A DNA stretch of 64,000 bases from Lichenibacterium ramalinae (GCF_004137085.1 NZ_QYBC01000001.1:186001-250000); one strand, 5' to 3'; counted from the stretch's first letter, positions 45,821-55,035 are shown. The notes: generated from the sequence alone by a model not told the origin. Translations and numbers: made by a program.

Positions 45821-45901
45821 CAGAAAGCCCAACCCCGACTGACAAGGTCGCGGCAGGCGCCCATATGGGGAGGGCTGACGGCCCGGGCCGCGTGAGGATG
45901 C

Positions 45902-46621
45902 ATGATGAACCAAGCTGCGATCTCGCTCGAGGGGGTCCATGTGAGTCTGGGGCGCGCGGCGGCCCGAGTCCATATCCTGAAGGGGATCGATCTCAGCGTG
46001 GCCAAGGGCGAGGCCGTGGGCCTGACGGGGCCGTCCGGCTCCGGCAAATCGACGCTGCTGAGCGTGCTGGCGGGGCTCGAGCGGCCGGAGCGCGGCGCCG
46101 TCACGGTCGACGGCACCCGCATCGACGGGCTCGACGAGGACCGGCTCGCCCGCTTCCGCGGCCGGCACATCGGCATCGTGTTCCAAAGCTTCCACCTCAT
46201 CCCCACCATGACGGCGCTGGAGAACGTCGCGGTGCCGCTCGAACTCGCGGGGCGCCGCGACGCCTTCGACCGGGCCGCCGCCGAACTGAAGGGCGTCGGG
46301 CTCGGCGAGCGCCTGCACCACTACCCCTCGCAGCTGTCCGGCGGCGAACAGCAGCGCGTGGCGCTGTCGCGCGCGCTGGCGCCCGATCCCGCCATCCTGG
46401 TGGCGGACGAGCCGACCGGCAACCTCGACGAGGCGACGGGCCGCGCCATCATGGACCTCATCTTCGCGACGCGGCGCGAGCGCGGCGCCACGCTGGTGCT
46501 GGTGACGCACGACCCGGGCCTCGCGGCGCGCTGCGACCGCACGGTGCGGATCCGCTCCGGCCAGGTCGAAACCGGACAAGTCGAAACCGACACGGCGGCC
46601 GCGCTGGGGATGGCCTCGTGA
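45902..46621 (+). CDS. ABC transporter ATPase, YbbA/LolD type
   Basis: The 239-residue ATPase has Walker A TGPSGSGKSTLLSVLAG, Q-loop GIVFQSFHLIPTMTALENV, signature LSGGEQQRVALSRALA, Walker B ILVADEPTGNLDE and the H-loop VTHD, all in place. The LIPTMTALENV and PTGNLD pattern groups it with MacB/LolD/YbbA ATPases that power mechanotransmission rather than transport through a channel. It overlaps the permease start (GTGA). Confidence 0.94.
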   Translation: MMNQAAISLEGVHVSLGRAAARVHILKGIDLSVAKGEAVGLTGPSGSGKSTLLSVLAGLERPERGAVTVDGTRIDGLDEDRLARFRGRHIGIVFQSFHLIPTMTALENVAVPLELAGRRDAFDRAAAELKGVGLGERLHHYPSQLSGGEQQRVALSRALAPDPAILVADEPTGNLDEATGRAIMDLIFATRRERGATLVLVTHDPGLAARCDRTVRIRSGQVETGQVETDTAAALGMAS

Positions 46622-49203
46622 CGGCGGAGGTGGCGGGCGCGGTCGCGGCACGCAGCGCCGGCCGCGCCGGCCTCGGCCTGCCGGTGGCGCTGCGGCTCGC
46701 CTGGCGGGACCTGCGCGGCGGGCTCGGCGGCTACTGGATCTTCCTGATCTGCATCGCGCTCGGGGTGGCGGCCATCGCGGGCGTGGGTTCGGTGGCGGGC
46801 AGCCTGTCCGAGGGCCTCGGCCGCGAAGGCCGGGCCGTGCTCGGGGGCGACGCCGCCTTTTCCACCGTGTCGCAGCCCCTGGGCCGGGCCGAGACGGACT
46901 GGCTGGCGGCGCGGGGGCGCCTCAGCCACATCGTCACGGCCCGCTCCATGGCGCGGGCCGGGGACCAAGCGGGGCTCATCGACGTCAAGGCGGTCGACGC
47001 CGCCTATCCGCTGGCGGGCAGCGTCGGGCTCGAGCCGCCCCAGCCGCTGGCCGGCGCGCTGGCGCCCGTCGACGGCACCTTCGGCCTCGTGGCGGATGCC
47101 GCCATCGTGGGGCGGCTCGGCCTCAAGGTCGGCGACCGCGTCTCGATCGGGGCGACGGCCTTCGCGCTGCGCGGCATCCTGCGCTCCGAGCCCGACCGGC
47201 TCGCCGGCGGCATCGCCTTCGCCCCGGAGGTGCTGATGAGCCGCGAGGGGCTCGACGCCACCAAGCTGATCCAGCCCGGCACCCTCGCCAAGTTCACCAC
47301 GCGCCTCGCGCTGGCGGGCCCGGACGACGATGCCGCGCTGGGCCGCACGGTGGCGGCGGCCCGGGCCGCCTTCCCGCAGGCCGGCTGGGACATCAAGACC
47401 CGCAACAACGTGTCGCCGGAGTTCGACCGCAACCTCGGCCGCTTCACCCAGTTCCTGACGCTCATCGGCCTCACCGCGCTGGTGGTGGGGGGCGTCGGCG
47501 TCGCCAATGCCGTGAAGGCCGCGATGGAGCGCAAGCGCGCCAGCCTGGCGGTGCTGAAGGCGCTGGGTGCCCCCGGGGGCGCGGTCTTCGCCATGGGCCT
47601 CGCCCAGGTGATGCTGGTGGCGGGTTTCGGCGTGGTGGCCGGCCTCGCCATCGGGGCCGCCATGCCCTATGCGGCGGTGGCGGGCTTCGGCGCGCTGATC
47701 CCGCTGCCGCTGGTGCCGTCGCTGCACCCGGCCGCGCTGGGCCTCGGCGCGCTCTACGGCCTGCTCACCGCCCTCGTCTTCTCGCTGCCGACGCTCGGGC
47801 GCGTGCACGACGTGCCGGTCTCGGCCCTGTTCCGCGACGCCGTCGACCCCGAGCCCGGCCGGCTGCGGCTCGGCTACCGCCTGGCCCTCGGCGTCGCCGT
47901 GCTGGCCCTGGTGGCGAGCGCGGTGGGCTTCTCGCAGGACCATCGCTTGGCCGCCTACGACGTCGCCGGCACGCTGCTGGTCTTCGCGCTGCTGCGGCTC
48001 GTGGCCTGGGGCTACATGGTCCTGGCCCGCGCCCTGCCCCGCCCCCGCAACGTCGAGCTCAGGCTGGCGCTCGGCAACATCCACCGCCCGGGCGCCCTGA
48101 CCGGCGCCGTGGTGCTGTCGCTGGGTCTCGGCCTGACGCTGCTGGTGACGCTGGCGCTCATCGACAGCAACATCCAGCACCAGATCACCGAGACGCGGCC
48201 TGGCGTGACGCCGTCCTTCTTCTTCGCCGACGTGCCGAACCGCGACGCCGAGGGCTTCCTCGCCTTCGTCAAGGCCAAGACGCCCGCCGCCGTGATCGAG
48301 GAGGTGCCGATCCTGCGCGGGCGCATCACGGCGGTGAACGGCGTGCCGGCCGACCAGGTCAAGGCCAGGGAGGGTTCCACCTGGGTGCTGGAGGGGGACC
48401 GCGGCATCACCTTCGCCGATGCCCCGCCCAAGGGTTCCAGCGTCGTCGCCGGCGACTGGTGGCCCAAGGACTATGCCGGGACGCCGCTCGTCTCCTTCGA
48501 CCGGGAACTCGCCGACGGCATCGGGCTGAAGCTCGGCGACACCGTGACGGTCAACGTCCTCGGCCGCCCCGTCACGGCGACGGTGTCCAACCTGCGCAAG
48601 GTCGACTGGCAGACCATGGGCATCAACTTCGTCATGGTGTTTTCGCCCAACGCCTTCCGGGGCGCGCCCTACATGGCGCTCGCCACCGCCGCCTACCCGA
48701 CCGACGACCCGGCACGCGACACGCGCCTCGCCCGCGACGTGGCCGAAGCCTATCCGGCCGTCACCACGGTGCGGGTGCGCGACGTGCTCGAGGCCGTGAA
48801 CGCCTTCGTGGGCAAGCTCGGCACGGCGACCCGGGCCGCCTCCGCCATCACGATCCTGTCTTCCGTGCTGGTGCTGGCGGGGGCGCTGGCCGCCGGGCGG
48901 CGGGCGCGGGTCTACGACAGCGTCATGCTGAAGGTGCTGGGGGCAACGCGCCAGCGCCTGTTGCTGGCCTTCGTCATCGAATATGCGCTGCTGGGCCTCG
49001 GGACGGCGCTGTTTGGCATCCTGGCCGGCACCGCCGCCGCCTATGGGGTGGTGAAGGCCGTGATGGGGTTCGACTTCACCTTCGCGCCCGCCCCCGCCGT
49101 CGAGGCCGCCCTGGCGGCCCTGGTCGTCACGGTGGGACTCGGCCTCCTCGGCACCTGGCGCATCCTGGGGCAGAAGCCCGCCGGCTACCTCCGAAGCCTG
49201 TGA
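46618..49203 (+). CDS. FtsX-like ABC permease, YbbP type
   Basis: This 861-residue permease has FtsX-like domains in duplicate: a first transmembrane helix (GYWIFLICIALGVAAIAGVG), a periplasmic MacB-like domain, a three-helix bundle (LTLIGLTALVVGGVGVANAV and following), then a second bundle with periplasmic domain and terminal helices (LGTALFGILAGTAAAYGVVK). It starts by GTG within the ATPase stop. Ten or so helices and the tesA-ybbA-ybbP neighbourhood support YbbP. It probably moves or extracts hydrophobic molecules at the envelope. Confidence 0.92.
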   Translation: MTAEVAGAVAARSAGRAGLGLPVALRLAWRDLRGGLGGYWIFLICIALGVAAIAGVGSVAGSLSEGLGREGRAVLGGDAAFSTVSQPLGRAETDWLAARGRLSHIVTARSMARAGDQAGLIDVKAVDAAYPLAGSVGLEPPQPLAGALAPVDGTFGLVADAAIVGRLGLKVGDRVSIGATAFALRGILRSEPDRLAGGIAFAPEVLMSREGLDATKLIQPGTLAKFTTRLALAGPDDDAALGRTVAAARAAFPQAGWDIKTRNNVSPEFDRNLGRFTQFLTLIGLTALVVGGVGVANAVKAAMERKRASLAVLKALGAPGGAVFAMGLAQVMLVAGFGVVAGLAIGAAMPYAAVAGFGALIPLPLVPSLHPAALGLGALYGLLTALVFSLPTLGRVHDVPVSALFRDAVDPEPGRLRLGYRLALGVAVLALVASAVGFSQDHRLAAYDVAGTLLVFALLRLVAWGYMVLARALPRPRNVELRLALGNIHRPGALTGAVVLSLGLGLTLLVTLALIDSNIQHQITETRPGVTPSFFFADVPNRDAEGFLAFVKAKTPAAVIEEVPILRGRITAVNGVPADQVKAREGSTWVLEGDRGITFADAPPKGSSVVAGDWWPKDYAGTPLVSFDRELADGIGLKLGDTVTVNVLGRPVTATVSNLRKVDWQTMGINFVMVFSPNAFRGAPYMALATAAYPTDDPARDTRLARDVAEAYPAVTTVRVRDVLEAVNAFVGKLGTATRAASAITILSSVLVLAGALAAGRRARVYDSVMLKVLGATRQRLLLAFVIEYALLGLGTALFGILAGTAAAYGVVKAVMGFDFTFAPAPAVEAALAALVVTVGLGLLGTWRILGQKPAGYLRSL

Positions 49204-49331
49204 TACCCGGGGGCGGGCGCGGCGGGTTGCGGTGAGGCGCCGCAGGGCCCGCCGGCACGAGGGCCGGCACCCGCAAAGGTGCGGGCGCGTTGGATGGCAT
49301 AGGGCGGAACACGACGGAAAGCCTCACCACC

Positions 49332-49613
49332 ATGCGTTCGAAACTCATCATGGCGACCCTGGGCCTCCTGGCCTCGGGCGCCCTCACCCCGGCCGCCATG
49401 GCCCAGACCGGCTCCTCGCCGCAATACGACCAGCTCGGCGCCGCCCGCGCCCGCGGCGAGGACCCGACCTATCACGTCAACCGCTACGGCTACGGCAACT
49501 ACGTGCAGGGGCCGAACGGCGCCTACGGCGGCTACCCGGCGGGCAGCGACGGCGCCATCGAGCTGCAGAACGAGCACGACATCAAGTGCCGCTACGTGCC
49601 CGAGAGCTGCTGA
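49332..49613 (+). CDS. small secreted protein of unknown function
   Basis: The 93-residue product has a signal peptide (KLIMATLGLLASGALTPAAMAQ) and a short mature part rich in Gly, Tyr and Asn (VNRYGYGNYVQGPNGAYGGY) ending in a pair of cysteines (KCRYVPESC) that could form a disulfide. I do not recognise a family. ATG 49332 starts the signal sequence; the upstream ATG at 49290 would bury it. Confidence 0.7.
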   Translation: MRSKLIMATLGLLASGALTPAAMAQTGSSPQYDQLGAARARGEDPTYHVNRYGYGNYVQGPNGAYGGYPAGSDGAIELQNEHDIKCRYVPESC

Positions 49614-49773
49614 GGGACGCGGCCCATGGCGGGGACGCGCGGCTTGCCACGTACCGATCCCGCATGGGCCGCTTCGATGCCGCGACGACAACCGAGTCCG
49701 GAACCGGGCCTCTCATGACGCTACAGGCTCACCAGCTGGGCCGGCTTTTCTGACCACATCGTCGGTTAAAAGC

Positions 49774-49845
49774 CTAGCTTCGTTCGTCAATCACACGCAT
49801 TGCCTCGCCGCCGCCGAAACCGCTGATGCCGACGCGGATGCTCAT
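49774..49845 (-). pseudogene. 23-residue remnant of a Rossmann-type gene
   Basis: A 24-codon ORF starts at ATG 49845, overlapping the VOC gene stop (ATGA), with AGAAGGA before it. It reads MSIRVGISGFGGGEAMRVID and stops at a TAG (49774-49776). The V-G-I-x-G-F-G-G-G pattern is that of the first strand and glycine loop of an NAD-binding dehydrogenase. It looks like the 5' end of a gene whose remainder has been lost. Confidence 0.5.
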
Positions 49846-50399
49846 TGTGGTATCCTTCTGGAAGTCGGGAGACTGTCCGGAGCGGGTTGCCGTGGAGGTT
49901 CGGGAACGCGGGCCGGAGGCGGCGGTGTCGGAGATCGCTGGCCCAAGATTTCGGCGAGCCGCACGAGATAGCCATCGGGATCCTGGACAAGGCATTCCCG
50001 CTGACCGGCCTCCACCGGGCCGGCCCGATACCACGCCTCGCTCGGCACCTCGAACAGCGGCCAGCGCGCCGCTTCGAGCGTGGCGAGGATCGGGTCCAAC
50101 CGCTCGACCAGGATCTGGAAGTTCACCCCACGTCCAAAGGGGTGCAGGAGTTCGCCGGTGTCCCACCTTCCGTTGATCTGGCAGAGCATGACATGCGCCT
50201 TGCCCCGCACCAGGTAGGCAAAGCGGGCGGCCGGACGATCGTAGGCGACGGTGAAGCCGAGGCAGTCGCACCAGAATCTCAGGCTCACATCGAGGTCCTG
50301 GACGCTCAGTTCGGGGGTCAGGGCCGAGAAACCGCCGTCGGGTATCGCGCCGGAACCGGAGGATCGAGCGCGGGCATCGGGGTCTGCGAGCGGTTCCAT
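49842..50399 (-). CDS. VOC-family protein (glyoxalase/bleomycin-resistance type)
   Basis: The 185-residue protein has a VOC fold core: LTPELSVQDLDVSLRFWCDC, VAYDRPAARFAYLVRGKAHVML, FEVPSEAWYRAG and RECLVQDPDGYLVRLAE. This layout matches bleomycin-resistance-type VOC proteins, which either bind drugs or catalyse metal-dependent reactions. The last 30 residues (SPTPPPPARVPEPPRQP) are proline-rich and not part of the fold, perhaps from a shifted end. Its stop overlaps the start of the 23-residue stub. GC content is lower here than in neighbouring genes. Confidence 0.78.
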   Translation of the reverse strand: MEPLADPDARARSSGSGAIPDGGFSALTPELSVQDLDVSLRFWCDCLGFTVAYDRPAARFAYLVRGKAHVMLCQINGRWDTGELLHPFGRGVNFQILVERLDPILATLEAARWPLFEVPSEAWYRAGPVEAGQRECLVQDPDGYLVRLAEILGQRSPTPPPPARVPEPPRQPAPDSLPTSRRIPQ

Positions 50400-50635
50400 A
50401 TCGGCACTCTCGTTCTTCGATGTGGCTGATGGTCGACGTCCGAGGGTCGGTTTTGGCCCACCCCGGACGGTCACGCGGCGCATGCCCCGAGCGAAGCGGG
50501 CGACTCGCGCGCAAGTCTCCGCGATCGGGCACCATCGCGCAAAGGCGACCCGCACGAACCGCGCGAAGGTCGGACGATGCAGGACGCTTCATATCGAGGG
50601 ACGATGCAGGTCTTTCCCAACACCCGGAGCGGTCC

Positions 50636-51574
50636 TCAGGCGGCGAAGCCGTCGCAGGCCCGGCGCGCCAACGCCAGCATCTCGGGGCCGCCATGGCCCT
50701 CGCCTTCGACGATCGTGAGGCGGCTCGCCGGCCATAAGCGGTGCAGCCGGCACGGCGTGACCGCCGGGCCGCTGACATCGCGCCGGCCGTGGATCAGGGC
50801 AGCCGGAATCTCCGCGATGCGGTCCATGCGCGACAGGATCGCGCGGTCTCCCTTCAGGAAGCCGTCGTTCGCCCAATAGTGCGTGACCAGGGTCGCGAAG
50901 ACAGCAGCCGCGCCTTCGTCGCCGGCCCATCTGCCCGGCGTTACCGAACCGTCGAACGACACGTGCGCGGCTTCCCAGGCATTCCAGTCACGGCGCCGCT
51001 CCGCAGCATCGCTCCCTGCGAGGCGCCGCGCATAGGCTTCCACGATGCGCTCGCCGGGGCCACGGTACGCCGCACGCTCGAAGCGATGCCATGCTTCGGG
51101 AAAGATCTGCCCTACGCCCTCGGTGATCCAGTCGACCTCGCCGCGGCTCGTCGTGGTCACGGCGGCGAGTACCAGTTCGGTCACCCGCTCGGGATGCTCC
51201 TGCGCGTAGGCCAGCGCGAGCGTCGTTCCCCAGGACACGCCGGAGACAAGCCAGCGCGCAATCCCGAGATGGGCCCGCACGGCCTCGACGTCGGCGACGA
51301 GAGTCTGAGTGGTGTTGGATTGCAGCACGGCCGGCGACTCCGTGACGAGCGGTCTGCTCCGCCCGCAGCCACGCTGGTCCAAGCCGATGATGAGGTGGCG
51401 CGCGGGATCGAACCGGCGCCGATAGCCGCCCGAGCCGAGACCCGACCCGGGACCGCCATGGAGAAAAAGCGCCGGCCGACCGTCGGGGCTGCCGGACGCC
51501 TCCCAATAGATCTCGGCGCCGTCGTCGCGACGCAACATGCCGGTCGCGAAAGGTTGAATTGGAGGCTCGAGCAT
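50636..51574 (-). CDS. pip: proline iminopeptidase-family alpha/beta hydrolase
   Basis: This 312-residue hydrolase removes N-terminal proline from peptides. Signatures are the oxyanion segment FLHGGPGSGLGSGG (about 38-50), LDQRGCGRS, the nucleophile Ser114 in VSGVSWGTTLALAYAQEHPE, and the terminal catalytic His in VEGEGHGG. The motif IIGLDQRGCGRSRP and total length match Pip. It sits in a stretch of slightly lower GC with no operon partner. Confidence 0.9.
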   Translation of the reverse strand: MLEPPIQPFATGMLRRDDGAEIYWEASGSPDGRPALFLHGGPGSGLGSGGYRRRFDPARHLIIGLDQRGCGRSRPLVTESPAVLQSNTTQTLVADVEAVRAHLGIARWLVSGVSWGTTLALAYAQEHPERVTELVLAAVTTTSRGEVDWITEGVGQIFPEAWHRFERAAYRGPGERIVEAYARRLAGSDAAERRRDWNAWEAAHVSFDGSVTPGRWAGDEGAAAVFATLVTHYWANDGFLKGDRAILSRMDRIAEIPAALIHGRRDVSGPAVTPCRLHRLWPASRLTIVEGEGHGGPEMLALARRACDGFAA

Positions 51575-51790
51575 GGCACGCCCCTGCTACAACGCGATGC
51601 CCGCTTGCTGCGTCGAGCCAGTGTACCGATTCCACTATCGATCGAACAGGTCCTCAATCAGGAACCCATGGCGAACCGACGTGCCGCGTCAGCGCGACGA
51701 AGTGGCCGCGCGGCGCGCCCAACCTCGACCCCGCGCCTCCCCGACGGTCGTCGCCCCTCCACGCTCGACCCAGGGCCGATGCGGTCGGCA

Positions 51791-52648
51791 TCAGGGCACG
51801 ACACGCCCCATCACCACGCGGGCGATGCCGGCGAGGTCGGGGTGCGTCGTGATGCCGGCCAGCCCCGCCGCCCGCATCAGTCCCGCCACATCCCCGTCCT
51901 GCCCGCGGCCGACCTCGAAAGCCGCGACGCCGCCCGGCGCCAGCAGGCGCGGCAGGTCGGCGGCGAGGAGCCGGTAGGCGGCGAGGCCGTCGGGGCCGCC
52001 GTCGAGGGCCGCCAGGGGGTCGTGCTCGCGCACGTCGCGGTCGAGGCCGGGGATGACGGCGCTCTCGATATAGGGGGGGTTCGACACGACGGCGTCGAAG
52101 GCGCCCGGCGCCAGCGCCGCCGCCCAGTCGCCCTGGATCACCAGGCTCCGTGCCGCGAAGCCGTGGGCGGCGAGGTTGCGGCGCGCCACCGCGCAGGCCC
52201 CGGCGGAGCGGTCGAGGGCCCAGCCCGTCGCCGCCGGCAGTTCGGCCAGCAGCGCGCAGAGGATGGCGCCCGAGCCGGTGCCGAGGTCGAGCAGCCGCAG
52301 CGGCGCGCCGCGGCGGGCGCCGAGCCCGTCGAGCACGGCCGCCACCAGCGTCTCGGTGTCGGGGCGGGGGTCGAGCACGTCGGGAGTGACGACGAGGCCG
52401 AGGCCCCAGAAGTCGCGCCGGCCGAGGATGCGCGACACGGGCTCGCGGTCGGCGCGGCGGGCGAGCCAAGCCTCGAGCCGCAGCGCCGCCTCGGGCGTCA
52501 CCGGCAGGTCCGGGTCGCGGATCAGCGCGACGCGGTCGAGGCCGGTGGCGGCGAGCAGCAGGATGCGGGCGTCCCCCTCGGCGCCGTCCACGCCCGCCGC
52601 CCGCAGGCGGCGGACGGCGTCGCGGAGCGTCGCGCCGAGGTCCGGCAC
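51791..52648 (-). CDS. prmC: peptide chain release factor N5-glutamine methyltransferase
   Basis: PrmC methylates the GGQ glutamine of release factors using SAM. The 285-residue product has the helical N-terminal domain (LEAWLARRADREPVSRILG), RRDFWGLGLVVTPDVLDPRP, the SAM motif LLDLGTGSGAILCALLAEL, and the catalytic NPPY in VVSNPPYIESAV. ATG at 52717 lies within htpG's coding region, so GTG 52648 (VPDLGATLRDAV) is used, 13 bases after the htpG stop. prfA is not adjacent here. Confidence 0.92.
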   Translation of the reverse strand: MPDLGATLRDAVRRLRAAGVDGAEGDARILLLAATGLDRVALIRDPDLPVTPEAALRLEAWLARRADREPVSRILGRRDFWGLGLVVTPDVLDPRPDTETLVAAVLDGLGARRGAPLRLLDLGTGSGAILCALLAELPAATGWALDRSAGACAVARRNLAAHGFAARSLVIQGDWAAALAPGAFDAVVSNPPYIESAVIPGLDRDVREHDPLAALDGGPDGLAAYRLLAADLPRLLAPGGVAAFEVGRGQDGDVAGLMRAAGLAGITTHPDLAGIARVVMGRVVP

Positions 52649-52661
52649 GGGGCCGGCCGTG

Positions 52662-54590
52662 TCACCCGGCCGCCTTCTCCATGACGCGGCGCAGGCGCGC
52701 GGCGAAGAGCGCGGCATCGGCCGGCAGCTCGCCGTCCATGATGCGGGCCTCGTCGTGGAGCAGCCAGGCCGAGTCCTCCACCACGGCGCGGTCGCCCTCG
52801 CCGGCGAAGCGCTCGGCCAGCGCCGCCACCAACGGGTGGCCGGGGTTGATCTCGAGCACGGGCTTCGATTGGCTGCCGAGCTTGCCGTGCTGGGCCAGGA
52901 TCTTCTCGAGCCGGCGGTCCGGGCCGAACTCCGGCGCGATGAGGCAGGCGGGGCTCTCCGACAGCCGGTCCGAGGCCCGCACGTCCTCGACGGAATCCGC
53001 CAGGGTCTGCTTCATGAAGGCTAGCAGGGTGGCGAGCTTGGGGCTCACCTCCTGACTTTCGGGCGCGCTGGCGCCCTCGGCCAGCGGCACGGCCTTGATG
53101 TCGGCCGCGCCCTGCGTCACCGACTTGAACGGCTTGCCGTCGAAGCCGGCCGAATTCGACACCCAGAAGGCGTCGACGGCATCGGGGAGCAGCAGCACCT
53201 CGATGCCGCGCGCCTTGAAGCCTTCGAGCTGCGGGCTGATGCCGAGCCGCTTCAGGTCGTCGCCGACGAGGTAGTAGATGGCGGTCTGGTTCTCGCGCAG
53301 GCCGGCGACATATTGCGCCAGCGTGCGGCCGCCCTCGGGGTGGCTCGTCGAGGCAAAGCGCGCCAGCTTGAACAGGGTGTCGCGCCGCTCGGGGTCCTCG
53401 TAGATCCCCTCCTTCAGCACGGCGCCGAAGTTCTCCCACACCGTGGCGAAGCCGTCCGCGTCGTTCTCCGCCATCTTGGCGAGGTCGCCGAGCACGCGGT
53501 TGGTCACGCCCTTGCGGATGGCGGCGAAGACGGGGCTGTTCTGCACCATCTCGCGCGACACGTTGAGCGGGAGGTCGGCGGTATCGACCACGGCGCGCAC
53601 GAAGCGCAGCCAGCCCGGCAGCAGGTCGGCCTCGTCCGAGATCAGCACCCGGCGGACGTAGAGCTTGGTGCGGCCCTTGCGCTGGGGATCGAACAGGTCG
53701 AAGGGCTTCGAGCCCGGCACGAAGGCCAGCACCGAATATTCGTGCCGACCCTCGGCGCGGTAATGGATGGTGAGCGCCGGCTCGTCGTATTGCGCGGCGA
53801 GGCCGCGGTAGAACTCGGTATATTGCTCGGGCGTGATCTCGGACTTGTTCTTGGCCCAGAGGGCGGCGCCGTCGGTGAGGCGGCGCGGCTCGGCCTCCGG
53901 CGTCTCCTGCAGGTCGATCGGCACCGCCACGGCGCCCGAATGCTCCTTGACGAGCCGCTCGACCCGCCAGGGCTCGAGGAACTCCTTCGCGCCGTCCTCG
54001 TCGAGGTGCAGCGTGACGCGCGTGCCCCGGGCCGGCGCCTCGGCGAGCGGCAGGGCCGCCACCGCGTAGGAGCCCTTGCCGTCGCTGGTCCAGAGCCAGG
54101 CCTCGTCGGCTCCGGCGCGGCGGGTCCGCACCTCGACGCTGCGCGCCACCATGAAGGCCGAGTAGAAGCCGATGCCGAACTGGCCGATGAGGTTGCCGCT
54201 CTCGGCTTCCGCCTCCGAACCGATGCGGTCCAGGAAGGCCTTGGTGCCGGAGGACGCGATGGTGCCGAGCGCGCGGTCGAGGTCGTCCCGCGCCATGCCG
54301 ATGCCGTTGTCGACCACGGACAGCGTCTTGGCGTCCTTGTCGATCACGACGCGGATGGCGAAACCCTCGCCGTCGGCGATGAGGTCGGGTGCCGCGATGG
54401 CCTCGTAGCGGAGCTTCTCGCAGGCATCGGCCGCGTTGGAGATCAGCTCGCGCAGGAAGACGTCGCGTTCCGAATAGATCGAGTGGACCATGAGGTCGAG
54501 CAGGCGCGACACGTCGGCCTGGAACGACTTGGTTTCGCCCGGCGCCGCCGCTGCCGCGCCCTCGGTCGTCTGGATGTCAGCCTCGCTCAT
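52662..54590 (-). CDS. htpG: molecular chaperone HtpG (Hsp90)
   Basis: The 642-residue product is a full-length HtpG. N-terminal GHKL ATPase: FQADVSRLLDLMVHSIYSERDVFLREL, NAADACEKLRYEAI, DNGIGMARDDL and GQFGIGFYSAFMV. The middle domain has VRRVLISDEADLLPGWLRFV and LPLNVSREMVQNSPVF; the C-terminal dimerisation domain follows LATLLAFMKQ. ATG 54590 has GGAGGG upstream. No sigma-32 promoter of the CTTGAA/CCCCAT type could be confirmed. It is followed closely by prmC on the same strand. Confidence 0.96.
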   Translation of the reverse strand: MSEADIQTTEGAAAAAPGETKSFQADVSRLLDLMVHSIYSERDVFLRELISNAADACEKLRYEAIAAPDLIADGEGFAIRVVIDKDAKTLSVVDNGIGMARDDLDRALGTIASSGTKAFLDRIGSEAEAESGNLIGQFGIGFYSAFMVARSVEVRTRRAGADEAWLWTSDGKGSYAVAALPLAEAPARGTRVTLHLDEDGAKEFLEPWRVERLVKEHSGAVAVPIDLQETPEAEPRRLTDGAALWAKNKSEITPEQYTEFYRGLAAQYDEPALTIHYRAEGRHEYSVLAFVPGSKPFDLFDPQRKGRTKLYVRRVLISDEADLLPGWLRFVRAVVDTADLPLNVSREMVQNSPVFAAIRKGVTNRVLGDLAKMAENDADGFATVWENFGAVLKEGIYEDPERRDTLFKLARFASTSHPEGGRTLAQYVAGLRENQTAIYYLVGDDLKRLGISPQLEGFKARGIEVLLLPDAVDAFWVSNSAGFDGKPFKSVTQGAADIKAVPLAEGASAPESQEVSPKLATLLAFMKQTLADSVEDVRASDRLSESPACLIAPEFGPDRRLEKILAQHGKLGSQSKPVLEINPGHPLVAALAERFAGEGDRAVVEDSAWLLHDEARIMDGELPADAALFAARLRRVMEKAAG

Positions 54591-54784
54591 GGAACTCGCG
54601 ATCCCTCCGTGGTGGCCCGGGGCGGCCGGGCCGCGTCGAGGGCGGGCTCCGGGCCGGCGCGACCGGGACGGTGCCGTGCCGATGGGGGACCTTGCGGCCG
54701 ACCCCGTCCCCCGAAGCCTCGAGGCCGCGGGAGCGCACCTCATATCGCGGCTGGGTCCCGGGACCGCAAGGCGGATCGCGGCCG

Positions 54785-54824
54785 AAAAAAGACCGGCAGG
54801 AGCCGGGGAAGCTCGCTGCCGGTC
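54785..54824 (-). terminator. orphan rho-independent terminator on the minus strand
   Basis: On the minus strand GACCGGCAG and CTGCCGGTC form a perfect nine-base stem (54791-54824) followed directly by TTTTTT (54785-54790). No minus-strand gene lies between it and 55083, where a plus-strand gene begins. It may end a small RNA or block read-through into htpG, which starts about 195 bases further on. Confidence 0.7.
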
Positions 54825-54984
54825 CATCCGACGGCGGACCTCGACGGGCGAGGTCGGCGCGGACCCGGAAGGCCGTGGGGGCTGACACGCCAGGGTGCGC
54901 GGGGCGCCGAACGGCTCCGACGATGTCGCCCGGCAAAGCAGCAGGCGCGGGGCGGCCCCGAGGCGACCGGGGGGCGGCACGGCG

Positions 54985-55035
54985 GCATCGTCGGGATCCC
55001 GCGGTGCGCGGGAGCCGGCATCGGTGGGATCCCGC
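54985..55035. repeat. 18-base direct repeat upstream of the DUF2794 gene
   Basis: GCATCGTCGGGATCCCGC (54985-55002) and GCATCGGTGGGATCCCGC (55018-55035) differ at two positions and are spaced 33 bases, about three helical turns. Each contains the palindrome GGGATCCC. They lie about 50-100 bases before the DUF2794 start and would suit a cooperative regulator site. Confidence 0.55.

Noticed and set aside
54591-54760. Heat-shock sigma-32 promoter for htpG
   Set aside because: A CCCCCAT-like -10 occurs on the minus strand but no CTTGAA-like -35 at a suitable spacing.
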